A stretch of 7,596 nucleotides of DNA from Roseiarcus sp. (GTDB lineage Bacteria; Pseudomonadota; Alphaproteobacteria; Rhizobiales; Beijerinckiaceae), in contig JASLHV010000514.1 in assembly GCA_030153205.1 (NCBI GenBank), positions 1 through 7,596 on the forward strand, written 5' to 3'. Both the position numbers and the translations under genes were made by a program. This document shows, piece by piece, positions 1 to 6,355 of this stretch. The notes under the pieces are model-generated. The model searched no databases and was not told the origin of the DNA. It saw only the letters and a list, made by a program, of their open reading frames with translations. How positions within the stretch are numbered: the stretch's first letter is position 1; each line of letters starts with the position of its first letter.

Positions 1-858
1 AGCAAAGGCGAGGCGGCCGATCTCCTTGTCATGACGGCGACCCCGATCCCGCGCACTTTGGTGCTGACTTTTTTTGGCGACATGGACGTCTCGGCACTGA
101 CGGAAAAACCGCCGGGACGGACGCCGATCGATACCCGCGCCATGCCTTTGGAGCGCCTTGGCGACGTCGTCGCTGCGGTCGGCCGCGCCATCGCTTCCGG
201 AGCGCGCGCTTATTGGGTGTGCCCGGTGATCGAAGAGAGCGAAGACCTCGACCTCGCTGCGGCCGAGGAGCGCGCGGCCAATCTCCGCCAGTTCTTTGGC
301 GACGCCGTCGGCCTGGCCCATGGCCGATTGAAAGGCGCCGAGAAGGACGCCGCGATGGAAAGGTTTTCGCGTGGCGAGACAAAAGTGCTTGTCGCGACGA
401 CCGTCATCGAAGTCGGCGTCGATGTGCCAGAGGCGACGATCATGGTGATCGAACACGCCGAGCGCTTCGGCCTCGCGCAATTGCATCAATTGCGGGGACG
501 GGTCGGACGCGGCGCCGGCAAATCGACCTGCCTCCTGCTCTATAAGGCCCCGCTCGGCGAAGCCTCACGCGCAAGACTCGAAATCCTCCGCGAGACGGAG
601 GACGGCTTTCGCATCGCCGAGGAGGATTTGCGGCTGCGCGGCGAAGGCGACGTGCTTGGCGCGCGCCAGGCCGGCGCGCCGGGCTTCAGACTGGCGAAAC
701 TCGACCTCCACGCAAAACTGCTGTCCATGGCGCGCGACGAGGCGCAAGCCGTATTGGCGAGCGACCCTCGGCTGACCAGCGAGCGCGGGCGGGCGTTGCG
801 GGTATTGCTGTACCTTTTTGAAAGAGACGAGGCGGTGCGGTTGCTCGAGGCGGGGTGA
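1..858 (+). CDS. recG: ATP-dependent DNA helicase RecG, C-terminal part (5' end outside window)
   Basis: This is the C-terminal 285 codons of RecG, the superfamily 2 helicase that regresses stalled replication forks and branch-migrates Holliday junctions. The reading frame is open from base 1, so the wedge domain and helicase motifs I-II lie upstream of the window. Visible motifs, numbered from the first codon of the window, are TATPIPRT (codons 12-19, motif III), YWVCPVIEESE (about 71-81), the AHGRLKGAEKD stretch (about 106-116), VATTVIEVGVDVPEA (131-145, motif V) and QLRGRVGRG (163-171, motif VI). After these comes the RecG-type tail with DGFRIAEEDLRLRGEGD and RQAGAPGFRLA. Mfd shares the helicase core, but the tail and the PPGR-x-PI segment fit RecG better. 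The gene ends eight bases before the second base of a strong hairpin and faces soxR. Confidence 0.95.
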   Translation, partial: SKGEAADLLVMTATPIPRTLVLTFFGDMDVSALTEKPPGRTPIDTRAMPLERLGDVVAAVGRAIASGARAYWVCPVIEESEDLDLAAAEERAANLRQFFGDAVGLAHGRLKGAEKDAAMERFSRGETKVLVATTVIEVGVDVPEATIMVIEHAERFGLAQLHQLRGRVGRGAGKSTCLLLYKAPLGEASRARLEILRETEDGFRIAEEDLRLRGEGDVLGARQAGAPGFRLAKLDLHAKLLSMARDEAQAVLASDPRLTSERGRALRVLLYLFERDEAVRLLEAG

Positions 859-859
859 T

Positions 860-890
860 ACCCTTCTCCTCGCTTCGCGGAGAGAAGGGT
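860..890. terminator. Strong hairpin between convergent recG and soxR
   Basis: Bases 860-873 pair with 877-890 around a three-base loop. The outer nine pairs (ACCCTTCTC with GAGAAGGGT) are perfect. They are followed by one C-A mismatch, one T-G wobble and three more pairs. The hairpin starts one base after the recG stop codon and ends seven bases before the soxR stop, the ideal position for a bidirectional terminator. There is no T-tract on either side, so it may act as an mRNA 3'-end stabiliser, or it may be a copy of a dispersed intergenic palindrome. The pairing is read directly; the function is inferred from position. Confidence 0.6.
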
Positions 891-897
891 CATGGCC

Positions 898-1347
898 CTA
901 ACCCATCCAGTACCGCGGGCCTGGCCCCTTGCGCGCGGCTTGATCGGCGGGATTGGCGAGGCGGCATTTATCGATCGACAAGCAGCCGCAGCCGATGCAT
1001 TTGGTGAGGCCGGATTTCAAGCGTTCGAGCTCGACGATCCGCTCATCGATCCTCTTCGACCATTCGCCGGAAAGCCGTTCCCAATCGCTGCGCGTCGGCG
1101 TGCGCTTCTGCGGCAGTTTGGCGAGTTCGGCGGCAATCTCCTCCAAACTCAAACCGATCCTCTGAGCGAAGACAATGAAGGCGATCCGGCGCAGGGCCGA
1201 ACGCGGATAGCGGCGATGGCCGGAGCCTGCTCGCTCCGACACGATAAGGCCTTTTTCCTCGTAGAACCGCAGGGCTGAAGAGGCGACGCCGCTGCGGCGC
1301 GCGATTTCGCCGATCGTCAGCATAAAGTCCATGTCAGCAGAAACCAC
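898..1347 (-). CDS. soxR: Redox-sensitive MerR-family transcriptional activator SoxR
   Basis: SoxR is a dimeric MerR-family activator whose [2Fe-2S] cluster, when oxidised by redox-cycling compounds, switches on the target promoter. The 149-residue product has an N-terminal winged helix-turn-helix (LTIGEIARRSGVASSALRFYE, about residues 10-30, read in two parts with GLI at 33-35), a dimerisation helix with ERLSGEW near 90-96, and the diagnostic cluster CIGCGCLSIDKC with cysteines 117, 120, 122 and 128. The NPAD and GPGPR tail also matches SoxR. The first possible start is GTG at 1347. ATG at 1332 or 1323 would give 144 or 141 residues and fits many homologues equally well; none has a strong ribosome binding site. 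The gene is divergent from the SDR/QueA-like operon, and a SoxR-box-like site lies in the shared upstream region. That arrangement suggests it controls its neighbour, as SoxR does in non-enteric bacteria, which often lack SoxS. Confidence 0.93.
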   Translation of the reverse strand: MVSADMDFMLTIGEIARRSGVASSALRFYEEKGLIVSERAGSGHRRYPRSALRRIAFIVFAQRIGLSLEEIAAELAKLPQKRTPTRSDWERLSGEWSKRIDERIVELERLKSGLTKCIGCGCLSIDKCRLANPADQAARKGPGPRYWMG

Positions 1348-1356
1348 AAATTCCGC

Positions 1357-1387
1357 TTGACTTCAAGTTCACTTTAACTTGTAGCAA
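1357..1387 (+). promoter_or_regulatory. SoxR-type promoter and operator for the SDR/QueA-like operon
   Basis: A -35 element TTGACT lies at 1357-1362. Nineteen bases later is a weak -10 candidate, TAGCAA, at 1382-1387. The overlong spacer is the hallmark of MerR-family promoters. Bases 1361-1378 agree with the SoxR-box consensus CCTCAAGTTAACTTGAGG, as I recall it, at 13 of 18 positions: eight of nine in the left half, five of nine in the right. There is also an exact inverted repeat CAAGTT-N6-AACTTG at 1364-1381. Transcription from here would start near 1394 and give a leader of about 25 bases before the ATG at 1419. The site is close to the soxR start on the other strand, so autoregulation is possible. 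Confidence 0.7.
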
Positions 1388-1418
1388 CAACGCTCCTTTC
1401 GGATAGGAGCAATTTCCG

Positions 1419-2141
1419 ATGCAAAGAAACATCCGCCTCGAGAACCTTCGCGTCGCCGTGACGGGAGGGACGTCAGGCTTGGGCCTGGCGTTGGTACGGC
1501 TTCTCGCCGCGCGCGGCGGCCGCGTCGCCTTCGTCGCCCGTACGGCTTCGGCGGTCGGACGGACCGCCGATGAAACAGGCGCCTACGGAATCGTCGGGGA
1601 TGTCGGGCGAAAGAACGACATCTATCCGATTGCGCTGCAGATTTTAACCGCTCTCGGCGGCCTCGACGTCTTGATCAACAATGCTTCGAGTCTCGGCCCT
1701 GTCCCGCTCGCCCTTCTCTCGGATACGGAATGCGAGCAATTGGAAGAGGCGCTCGCGGTGAATGTGCTGGGCGCATTCCGTTTGACGCGCGCGCTTTTCG
1801 GCGCGCTTGCCGCATCGGCACGGGATGATCGCGGCGCTCTGGTCGTCAACATTTCGAGCGACGCCGCTGTCAGCGCCTATCCTGGCTGGGGCGCTTACAG
1901 CGCAAGCAAGGCGGCGCTGCGCCATCTTACGGCGATCTGGGACAAGGAAGAGAAGGATGATGGTGTCAGGTTTCTTTCTATCGATCCCGGCGATATGGAC
2001 ACGCCGCTTCATGCGCTCGCGGCGCCGGATTCCGACCCGACGACACTGAAACGGCCGGAAGATTCCGCGGCGGAAATTATCGAGACGATCCTTGCCTCGC
2101 TGCGTCTTAGTCCGCTGCGTCTCATCGGAAAACGCGCATGA
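1419..2141 (+). CDS. SDR family NAD(P)-dependent oxidoreductase
   Basis: This is a classical short-chain dehydrogenase/reductase of 240 residues, a normal length for the family; the substrate cannot be told from sequence. It shows the Rossmann cofactor motif TGGTSGLG (residues 15-22), VGDV at 59-62 near the adenine site, NNAS (87-90, in place of NNAG), Asn115 on helix 4, catalytic serine in NISSD (144-148), and the catalytic pair Tyr160 and Lys164 in YSASK. The DPGDMDT segment at 189-195 replaces the usual PGxxxT. All four tetrad residues are present, so it should be active. Arg41, close after the second beta strand, hints at NADPH preference, but this is weak. An AGGAG ribosome binding site at 1405-1409 fixes the start at 1419. 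The stop overlaps the next gene's ATG. Position behind the SoxR-type promoter suggests a role in redox or xenobiotic stress, for example carbonyl or quinone reduction; this is inference. Confidence 0.9.
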   Translation: MQRNIRLENLRVAVTGGTSGLGLALVRLLAARGGRVAFVARTASAVGRTADETGAYGIVGDVGRKNDIYPIALQILTALGGLDVLINNASSLGPVPLALLSDTECEQLEEALAVNVLGAFRLTRALFGALAASARDDRGALVVNISSDAAVSAYPGWGAYSASKAALRHLTAIWDKEEKDDGVRFLSIDPGDMDTPLHALAAPDSDPTTLKRPEDSAAEIIETILASLRLSPLRLIGKRA

Positions 2142-3214
2142 TCGCCGCTGAACGACCCGGCCGCCGCAGTGCGAAATTGCTCGCCATTGATGCCCAAGGG
2201 ACAATGCGTCGCTTGCCGCGCGCCGACCTGGCGCAACTGTTCGAACCTGGCGATCTCGTCGTCACCAATGACGCCGCGACTTTGCCCGCGAGCTTGACGG
2301 GAAGGCATGTTCCAAGCAGCGCTACAATAGAAGCTCGGCTCGCCGGCTGGATGGCGATAGGCGATCCGACGCGCTTCATCGCCATCCTCTTTGGCGAAGG
2401 CGACTTTCGAACGCGTACGGAAAATCGTCCACCGCCTCCCGCCGTCGCGACAGGCGATCATCTTGCGTTTGGCCCTCTCACCGCGACAATCGAGCGCATT
2501 CTCGATCATCCCCGCCTTGTCGCGCTGCGCTTTATCGGCGATCGCGCAACGATCCTTGCCGGCCTGGCGCGTCATGGTCGGCCGATTCAATATGCCCATG
2601 TTGCCGCGCCTTTGGCTTTGTGGGACGTCTGGACCTGCATCGCCGCGGCGCCGGTCGCTTTCGAGCCGCCTTCCGCCGGATTTGCGCTTGATTGGGCGAT
2701 GATTGCGGCTTGGCGGCGACGCGGCGTCGGCTTCGTGACGCTGACGCATGCCGCCGGCGTTTCTTCGACCGGCGATCTCGCGCTCGACCGACGCCTCCCT
2801 TTCGACGAACCGTACCGCATCCCCGCGCGGACCGCCGCGGCGATCGCCACGGCGAAGGCCGGTGGTGGACGGATCATTGCGATCGGCACGACCGTGGTCC
2901 GCGCGCTCGAGGCCGCCACGGGCCTGGCGGGCGTGACGCGGGCCGGCGACGGCGTCGCGAGCGGGCGCATAACGCGCGAAACTCAGCTTTCAGTCACGGA
3001 CGCGATCCTCACCGGCGTCCACCAGCCCGGCGAGAGCCATTTCGAGTTGCTGCGCGCCTTCGCCGCTGATGCGACTCTCGATCGCATGTCAGCGACATTC
3101 ATGGCGGAAGACTTTCGCTGGCATGAATTCGGCGATAGCGCGCTTATCGAACGCGCGTCTCGTACGCTGAGCGGAGACCGTCGCCTGGCGATCGGGGCTG
3201 CGACTACGCGCTGA
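2138..3214 (+). CDS. QueA-family protein (S-adenosylmethionine:tRNA ribosyltransferase-isomerase-like)
   Basis: The 358-residue product belongs to the QueA superfamily, whose founding member transfers and isomerises the ribosyl group of S-adenosylmethionine onto preQ1-tRNA in queuosine synthesis. Family landmarks are GDLVVTNDAATLPASL (38-53; GDLLVFNDTRVIPARL in QueA), HGRPIQYAHV (146-155), FEPPSAGFALD (175-185; canonical APTAGLHF), FVTLTHAAG (199-207), EPYRIPARTAAAI (224-236), GGRIIAIGTTVVRALE (243-258), DAILTGVHQPGESHFELL (288-305) and FGDSALI (331-337). It differs from canonical QueA in lacking the first dozen residues (the FDYELPxxLIAQ region), in PSAG for PTAG, and in HQPGESHFE for HLPKSTLLM. 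It therefore looks like a separate subfamily, and a role in queuosine is unproven. The ATGA overlap with the SDR gene implies translational coupling and shared SoxR control. No queuosine neighbour such as tgt or queG is visible. Confidence 0.85.
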   Translation: MIAAERPGRRSAKLLAIDAQGTMRRLPRADLAQLFEPGDLVVTNDAATLPASLTGRHVPSSATIEARLAGWMAIGDPTRFIAILFGEGDFRTRTENRPPPPAVATGDHLAFGPLTATIERILDHPRLVALRFIGDRATILAGLARHGRPIQYAHVAAPLALWDVWTCIAAAPVAFEPPSAGFALDWAMIAAWRRRGVGFVTLTHAAGVSSTGDLALDRRLPFDEPYRIPARTAAAIATAKAGGGRIIAIGTTVVRALEAATGLAGVTRAGDGVASGRITRETQLSVTDAILTGVHQPGESHFELLRAFAADATLDRMSATFMAEDFRWHEFGDSALIERASRTLSGDRRLAIGAATTR

Positions 3215-3251
3215 AACAAACGACGAGGTTCTTCCTGTCCAGGGCAAGCGA

Positions 3252-3803
3252 TCATTGCGACTCGCGGACTGCCTTTCCTAAGGTGATTTCTTGCCTGCGA
3301 AGACCCATCGCGACCCAAGCGGCTATAAGTCTCACCATGGCCTTGCTGGAATGACGATTGTAATTGGGCAAGTCGTCAGCGAGCGCGACGCCTTTTCGCC
3401 GGTCTTGTGTCATAATCCGCATTTCAACAGGCGGAGCGCCTGCCGGAAAGCGGTTCCGGTACATCGTCAACCAATGTCCCTTGGTGAAGTCGAGGAACAT
3501 TGCTGAATTGCAACATGTGGCGATGACTCGTCGAGTCGGGGAATCAGGTTTGAGCCGGCGCTCTTCGAGATACTCCTGCCCCACCACACATTGCACGCGA
3601 TCCTTTCGATAGAGGACGTAGTCCGTTCCACCTTCAGGATTAAGGACCGGCGGTGCGGAAGGCAGTTGCTCGAAGCCACTCCCGGCCTCCTGGCAACTCG
3701 CGCAATAGCAGGAGGCGGTCAGAATCGGGCGGCCAACCGCCTCCAATTTTACCTTACCGCATCGGCATATCCCGAAGAGGTGTTTTTGCTGTTTCTGATT
3801 CAC
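3252..3803 (-). CDS. GFA/CENP-V-fold zinc-binding protein (DUF6151-like)
   Basis: This 183-residue protein has the Mss4-like beta-tent zinc fold shared by glutathione-dependent formaldehyde-activating enzyme (GFA) and CENP-V. It shows the C-x-C-G motif at 13-16 (GICRCGKV), the C-x-C-x2-C motif at 32-37 (CYCASC followed by Q and F44), GGTDYVLYRKDRV (58-70) and a late cysteine pair at 97-98 (ATCCNS). Canonical GFA has C-x2-C at that last site, so the structural zinc site is altered here. Together with the length and the MFLDFTKGHW segment, this suggests the DUF6151-type branch rather than true GFA. Formaldehyde activation should not be assumed. The start is GTG at 3803 with only a weak ribosome binding site; no other in-frame start precedes the zinc motifs. 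The gene converges on the QueA-like gene, leaving 37 bases with no clear terminator. Hydrophobic residues 156-168 (VRLIAAWVAMGL) look like an amphipathic C-terminal helix. Confidence 0.75.
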   Translation of the reverse strand: MNQKQQKHLFGICRCGKVKLEAVGRPILTASCYCASCQEAGSGFEQLPSAPPVLNPEGGTDYVLYRKDRVQCVVGQEYLEERRLKPDSPTRRVIATCCNSAMFLDFTKGHWLTMYRNRFPAGAPPVEMRIMTQDRRKGVALADDLPNYNRHSSKAMVRLIAAWVAMGLRRQEITLGKAVRESQ

Positions 3804-4067
3804 TGCAACCGCCCGTTCGTGGCTCCTGTCTATGAAGTCATTTTGACGTTAGTGAGAACTGCCCGCAATGGGCCGCGACCAAGCCGGTCCTGGCGTTCCG
3901 CGGATGAAAGGACCGCGCGTACTCAGCGGCATCTTTCTCCCGACAACAGTGGCGTGCGTTTTGCCCAGCATTGCCACGCCAGTTGCAATGACCTAATGCG
4001 GCTAGTCTAGTGTATCGAAGCGGGCGAAGACCGGCGCCGATGAGCGACGATGAGGGGAGCGAGGCTT
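3804..4067. other. Divergent intergenic region with inverted repeat
   Basis: These bases separate the GFA-like gene (minus) from the TIM-barrel gene (plus) and must hold both promoters. I see a six-base perfect inverted repeat, CATTGC at 3969-3974 and GCAATG at 3985-3990, with a ten-base spacer, about 80 bases upstream of the plus-strand gene. It could be an operator. Possible -35 TTGCCA (3971-3976) and -10 TAATGC (3994-3999) elements have a 17-base spacing, but the -10 is poor. Nothing else in the region is convincing. Confidence 0.3.
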
Positions 4068-4901
4068 ATGCAAAAGCTTTTGATGTTTCAGTCTCTATGG
4101 GCCATGGAGCGGCGCCACAGCGACGGCTTCGAACGTTCGCACGAAGACAACATCGACATGATTCACAAGGCCGGTTTCGCCGGCGTCAGTACGGATTATC
4201 GCGATCGCGATTTCGTCAGGCGCCTCGCCGCGCTGTTGAAAGCCAACAATATGCAGGCGGAGGGTCAATGCTTTCCGCAGACCGTCGACGACTTGAAGCC
4301 GGTTCTCGAAATTGCGACGGAATTCGGCGTCCATCATATCGACATTCAGCCCGACGTCCGGCCGCGCCGATTGCAGGATTGCGTGCCGTTGATCGAGGGC
4401 TGGCGGCGCCTTGCCGAAGAGGTCGATTTTCCGGTGCTGATCGAAACGCATCGCGACCGAATGACGACGGACCTTTATTTCACGCTCGATCTACTCAACT
4501 GCTTCCCGGATTTGAAGCTCCTGGCTGACTTGTCGCACTTTCTCGTCGGGCGCGAATTCGCTTGGCCGGTCTCGGACGAGAACCATGCGATGATTCATCG
4601 CATCCTCGACAATTCCTGGGCCTTCCACGGCCGCGTCGCGAGCAGAGAGCAGGTGCAGATCGAAATCTCCTTCCCGCATCATCAAATGTGGTTCGACCTT
4701 TTCCTGGAATGGTGGGACTATGGCTTTCGAAACTGGCGCAAACGCGCCAGGCCCGATGACAATCTGGTCTTTACTTGCGAGCTTGGCCCGAAGCCTTATG
4801 CGATCACCGGGCCGGACGGGAACGATACGACCGACCGCTGGCGCGAGGCCTTGATCATGAAGGACAGGATCGAGAGGCTTTGGGCCACGACGGCGGGTTA
4901 G
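4068..4901 (+). CDS. Sugar phosphate isomerase/epimerase family TIM-barrel protein
   Basis: The 277-residue product resembles the xylose-isomerase-like/AP endonuclease 2 TIM barrels, which bind divalent metals and act on sugars or related polyols. Strand-end motifs in order are GFAGVSTDYRD (36-46), MQAEGQCFPQ (62-71), HHIDIQPDVR (89-98), VLIETHRDR (123-131), LLADLSHF (151-158), AFHGRV (185-190) and FTCELGPKPY (235-244). Glu126, Asp154 with His157, His187 and Glu238 are the likely metal and catalytic ligands by analogy with the family; I cannot name the substrate. The start at 4068 is chosen because a GGGGAG ribosome binding site lies at 4054-4059, eight bases upstream. An ATG at 4050 would add six residues but has no such site. 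It appears monocistronic, with no sugar transporter or kinase beside it to suggest a pathway. Confidence 0.85.
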   Translation: MQKLLMFQSLWAMERRHSDGFERSHEDNIDMIHKAGFAGVSTDYRDRDFVRRLAALLKANNMQAEGQCFPQTVDDLKPVLEIATEFGVHHIDIQPDVRPRRLQDCVPLIEGWRRLAEEVDFPVLIETHRDRMTTDLYFTLDLLNCFPDLKLLADLSHFLVGREFAWPVSDENHAMIHRILDNSWAFHGRVASREQVQIEISFPHHQMWFDLFLEWWDYGFRNWRKRARPDDNLVFTCELGPKPYAITGPDGNDTTDRWREALIMKDRIERLWATTAG

Positions 4902-4916
4902 AGCGCGGGAGGTTTG

Positions 4917-4961
4917 ACGAACGCCGCGCTGCACGTCGATGGCGTGGCCATCGTCGTTCGT
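4917..4961 (+). terminator. Nested inverted repeat after the TIM-barrel gene
   Basis: Two perfect seven-base stems are nested. The outer is ACGAACG at 4917-4923 with CGTTCGT at 4955-4961; the inner is CGATGGC at 4937-4943 with GCCATCG at 4947-4953 around the loop GTG. It starts 15 bases after the stop codon, so an mRNA 3'-end structure is plausible. There is no T-tract, so intrinsic termination is doubtful. The inner stem can alternatively extend by three pairs across a T-T mismatch (ACG at 4933-4935 with CGT at 4955-4957), which competes with the outer stem. Confidence 0.35.
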
Positions 4962-5229
4962 ACCTTGCGTCTATTGCCCATCAGCGCTCAAAGCGCCGGT
5001 TTTCGCCGGGAGCGCTTGGAATTCTATCAGCATCCATAGGTTTGATGGCAAGGAAGGTACGATTTGCGGAATAAAATATTGGCGGCGCGCGATTTCGCAC
5101 CGATTCTATTCGCCCTGCGCTCGCCGGAGCGCCGTAGCGCGACAAAAACCGCGGTGCGGGTCTCACCTCGAAACGCGGAAATTTGCAACGTCCGGCCTCG
5201 GGGAAATCAATAGATTACACGGAGCCGCG

Positions 5230-5251
5230 AAAAACGGAAAAAATGCTTCCG
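5230..5251 (-). terminator. Possible intrinsic terminator of the ferredoxin/reductase operon
   Basis: Read on the minus strand, CGGAA (5251-5247) pairs with TTCCG (5239-5235) across a seven-base loop and is followed at once by five T residues (5234-5230). It lies 43 bases beyond the reductase stop codon. The stem is only five pairs, so it is weak. A second CGGAA/TTCCG hairpin just upstream on the same strand (about 5253-5271) could compete with it. Confidence 0.4.
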
Positions 5252-5294
5252 ACCGGAAATATCTGCTTCCGCCGCGTGCAATTCTCAACCGCGC

Positions 5295-6332
5295 TCAGCT
5301 CACGCCAAGCTTCCTCTGCAGGCTCGTCGACGACGTCGTATACTGGAACAAGAGCTTCTTGTCGGGATAGACGTAGCGATGCGCCTTCTGCGCGGCGAGC
5401 GCCACCTCGTGAAAGCCCGACAGGATCAGCTTCAGCTTGCCCGGGTACGTGTTGATATCGCCGACGGCGAAAATGCCCGGCGTGCTGCTTTCGAATTTCG
5501 CGGTATCGACAGGTACAAGATTCTCGTGGAGGTTCAGCCCCCATTCCGCGATCGGTCCGAGCTTCATCGTCAGACCGAAGAAAGGCAGCATATCGTCGGT
5601 AGGATGATCGAAGACGCTGCCGTCCTCGCCACGGATCGTCGCCGCAGTGAGCTGACCGTCGTCGCCCTTAAGCGCAGACACCTGACCAAGGATAAAGTCC
5701 ATCGCGCCGGCGGAAACAAGCTCGCGCATCGCGTTGACCGAGTGCGGCGCGGCCCGAAACGCGTCGCGACGATGCAGCAAGGTGATCCGTTCGGCGAGCG
5801 GATGGAGATTGAGGACCCAGTCAAGCGCGGAATCGCCACCGCCGACAACCAGCACGCGCCGCCCGCGAAACTGCTCCATCTTTCGCACGGCGTAATGAAC
5901 GCTCGTACCTTCATAGCGGTCGATGCCGGCGATTGGCGGCTTCTTCGGCTGAAAAGAGCCGCCGCCCGCCGCGATGATGACGACCTTGGCCTCGAAAGTC
6001 TTCTCGTTATCGGTCTTGACGCGGAAGAGAGGATGTTCAGGCGTACCGAGCGTCTCCAGCTCGATGACCATTTCATTGAGATGAAACGTCGCGCCGAAAG
6101 GTTTGATCTGCGTCAGAAGATTGTCGACGATCCCCTGGCCGGTGACAAAGGCGAAGCCGGGAATGTCGTAGATCGGCTTTTCCGGATAAAGCTCGGCGCA
6201 TTGGCCGCCGATCTTCGGGAGGATGTCAATCAGATGGGCCTTGATGTCGAGAAGGCCGAGTTCGAATACGGCGAAAAGGCCAACGGGGCCCGCGCCGACG
6301 ATCACGGCGTCCGTCTTGATAATCTCAGTCAT
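5295..6332 (-). CDS. Ferredoxin--NADP+ reductase, thioredoxin-reductase-like type
   Basis: This 345-residue FAD enzyme passes electrons between NADPH and ferredoxin in the cytosol. It shows the FAD-binding GAGPVGLFAVFE (residues 13-24), GGQCAELYPEKPIYDIPG (42-59), the NADPH-binding GGGDSALDW (164-172) with HRRDAFRA (187-194), and the second FAD segment GIFAVGDINTYPGKLKLIL (286-304). It lacks the redox CxxC of thioredoxin reductase, and its C-terminal extension FQYTTSSTSLQRKLGV (329-344) is typical of the homodimeric reductases known from Bacillus (YumC), Chlorobium and Rhodopseudomonas. The start at 6332 is chosen because homology begins at MTEIIKTDAVIVGAG; the frame stays open upstream to 6422, but that stretch overlaps the ferredoxin gene and has no family features. 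It follows the ferredoxin gene by 23 bases, so the two are almost certainly cotranscribed and work together. Confidence 0.95.
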   Translation of the reverse strand: MTEIIKTDAVIVGAGPVGLFAVFELGLLDIKAHLIDILPKIGGQCAELYPEKPIYDIPGFAFVTGQGIVDNLLTQIKPFGATFHLNEMVIELETLGTPEHPLFRVKTDNEKTFEAKVVIIAAGGGSFQPKKPPIAGIDRYEGTSVHYAVRKMEQFRGRRVLVVGGGDSALDWVLNLHPLAERITLLHRRDAFRAAPHSVNAMRELVSAGAMDFILGQVSALKGDDGQLTAATIRGEDGSVFDHPTDDMLPFFGLTMKLGPIAEWGLNLHENLVPVDTAKFESSTPGIFAVGDINTYPGKLKLILSGFHEVALAAQKAHRYVYPDKKLLFQYTTSSTSLQRKLGVS

Positions 6333-6355
6333 GATTGATGTTCCGATTATCCGCC

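Larger units (their letters stand above)
4902..5294. other. Gene-free convergent intergenic region
   Basis: About 390 bases lie between the stop of the plus-strand TIM-barrel gene and the stop of the minus-strand reductase. Open frames here have no recognisable protein features, no good ribosome binding sites, and composition unlike the neighbouring genes. The region is locally more AT-rich around 5060-5085 and 5200-5265 than the genes. It holds the inverted repeat at 4917-4961, a weaker hairpin at 4991-5017 (AAGCG and CCGG arms, three-base bulge, no T-tract) and a terminator-like hairpin at 5230-5251. It could be a decayed gene or simply spacer; I see no similarity that would decide. Confidence 0.5.

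Noticed and set aside
1..858. Mfd rather than RecG
   Set aside because: The helicase core is shared, but the PPGR-x-PI segment and the C-terminal wedge-contacting tail with RQAGAPGFRLA fit RecG.
1644..2749. Two long minus-strand frames under the SDR and QueA-like genes
   Set aside because: Both are antisense to genes with intact family motifs; their products are arginine-rich without motifs.
3591..4010. Plus-strand frame antisense to the GFA-like gene
   Set aside because: No ribosome site, no motif, and half of it lies over a gene with clear zinc-binding cysteines.
4010..4528. Plus-strand frame overlapping the TIM-barrel gene
   Set aside because: Arginine-rich product in another frame of a gene with good strand motifs and ribosome site.
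4939..5370. Possible gene in the convergent gap
   Set aside because: No ribosome site, no recognisable domain, and it runs into the reductase gene on the opposite strand.
5295..6332. Thioredoxin reductase
   Set aside because: The redox-active CxxC is missing and the C-terminal FQYTTSSTSLQ tail is that of ferredoxin-NADP reductases.
5379..6338. Long plus-strand open frame (319 codons)
   Set aside because: It is antisense to the reductase, which has complete FAD and NADPH motifs. The product is arginine- and aspartate-rich with no known motif and no ribosome binding site; it is a shadow of GC-rich codon use.
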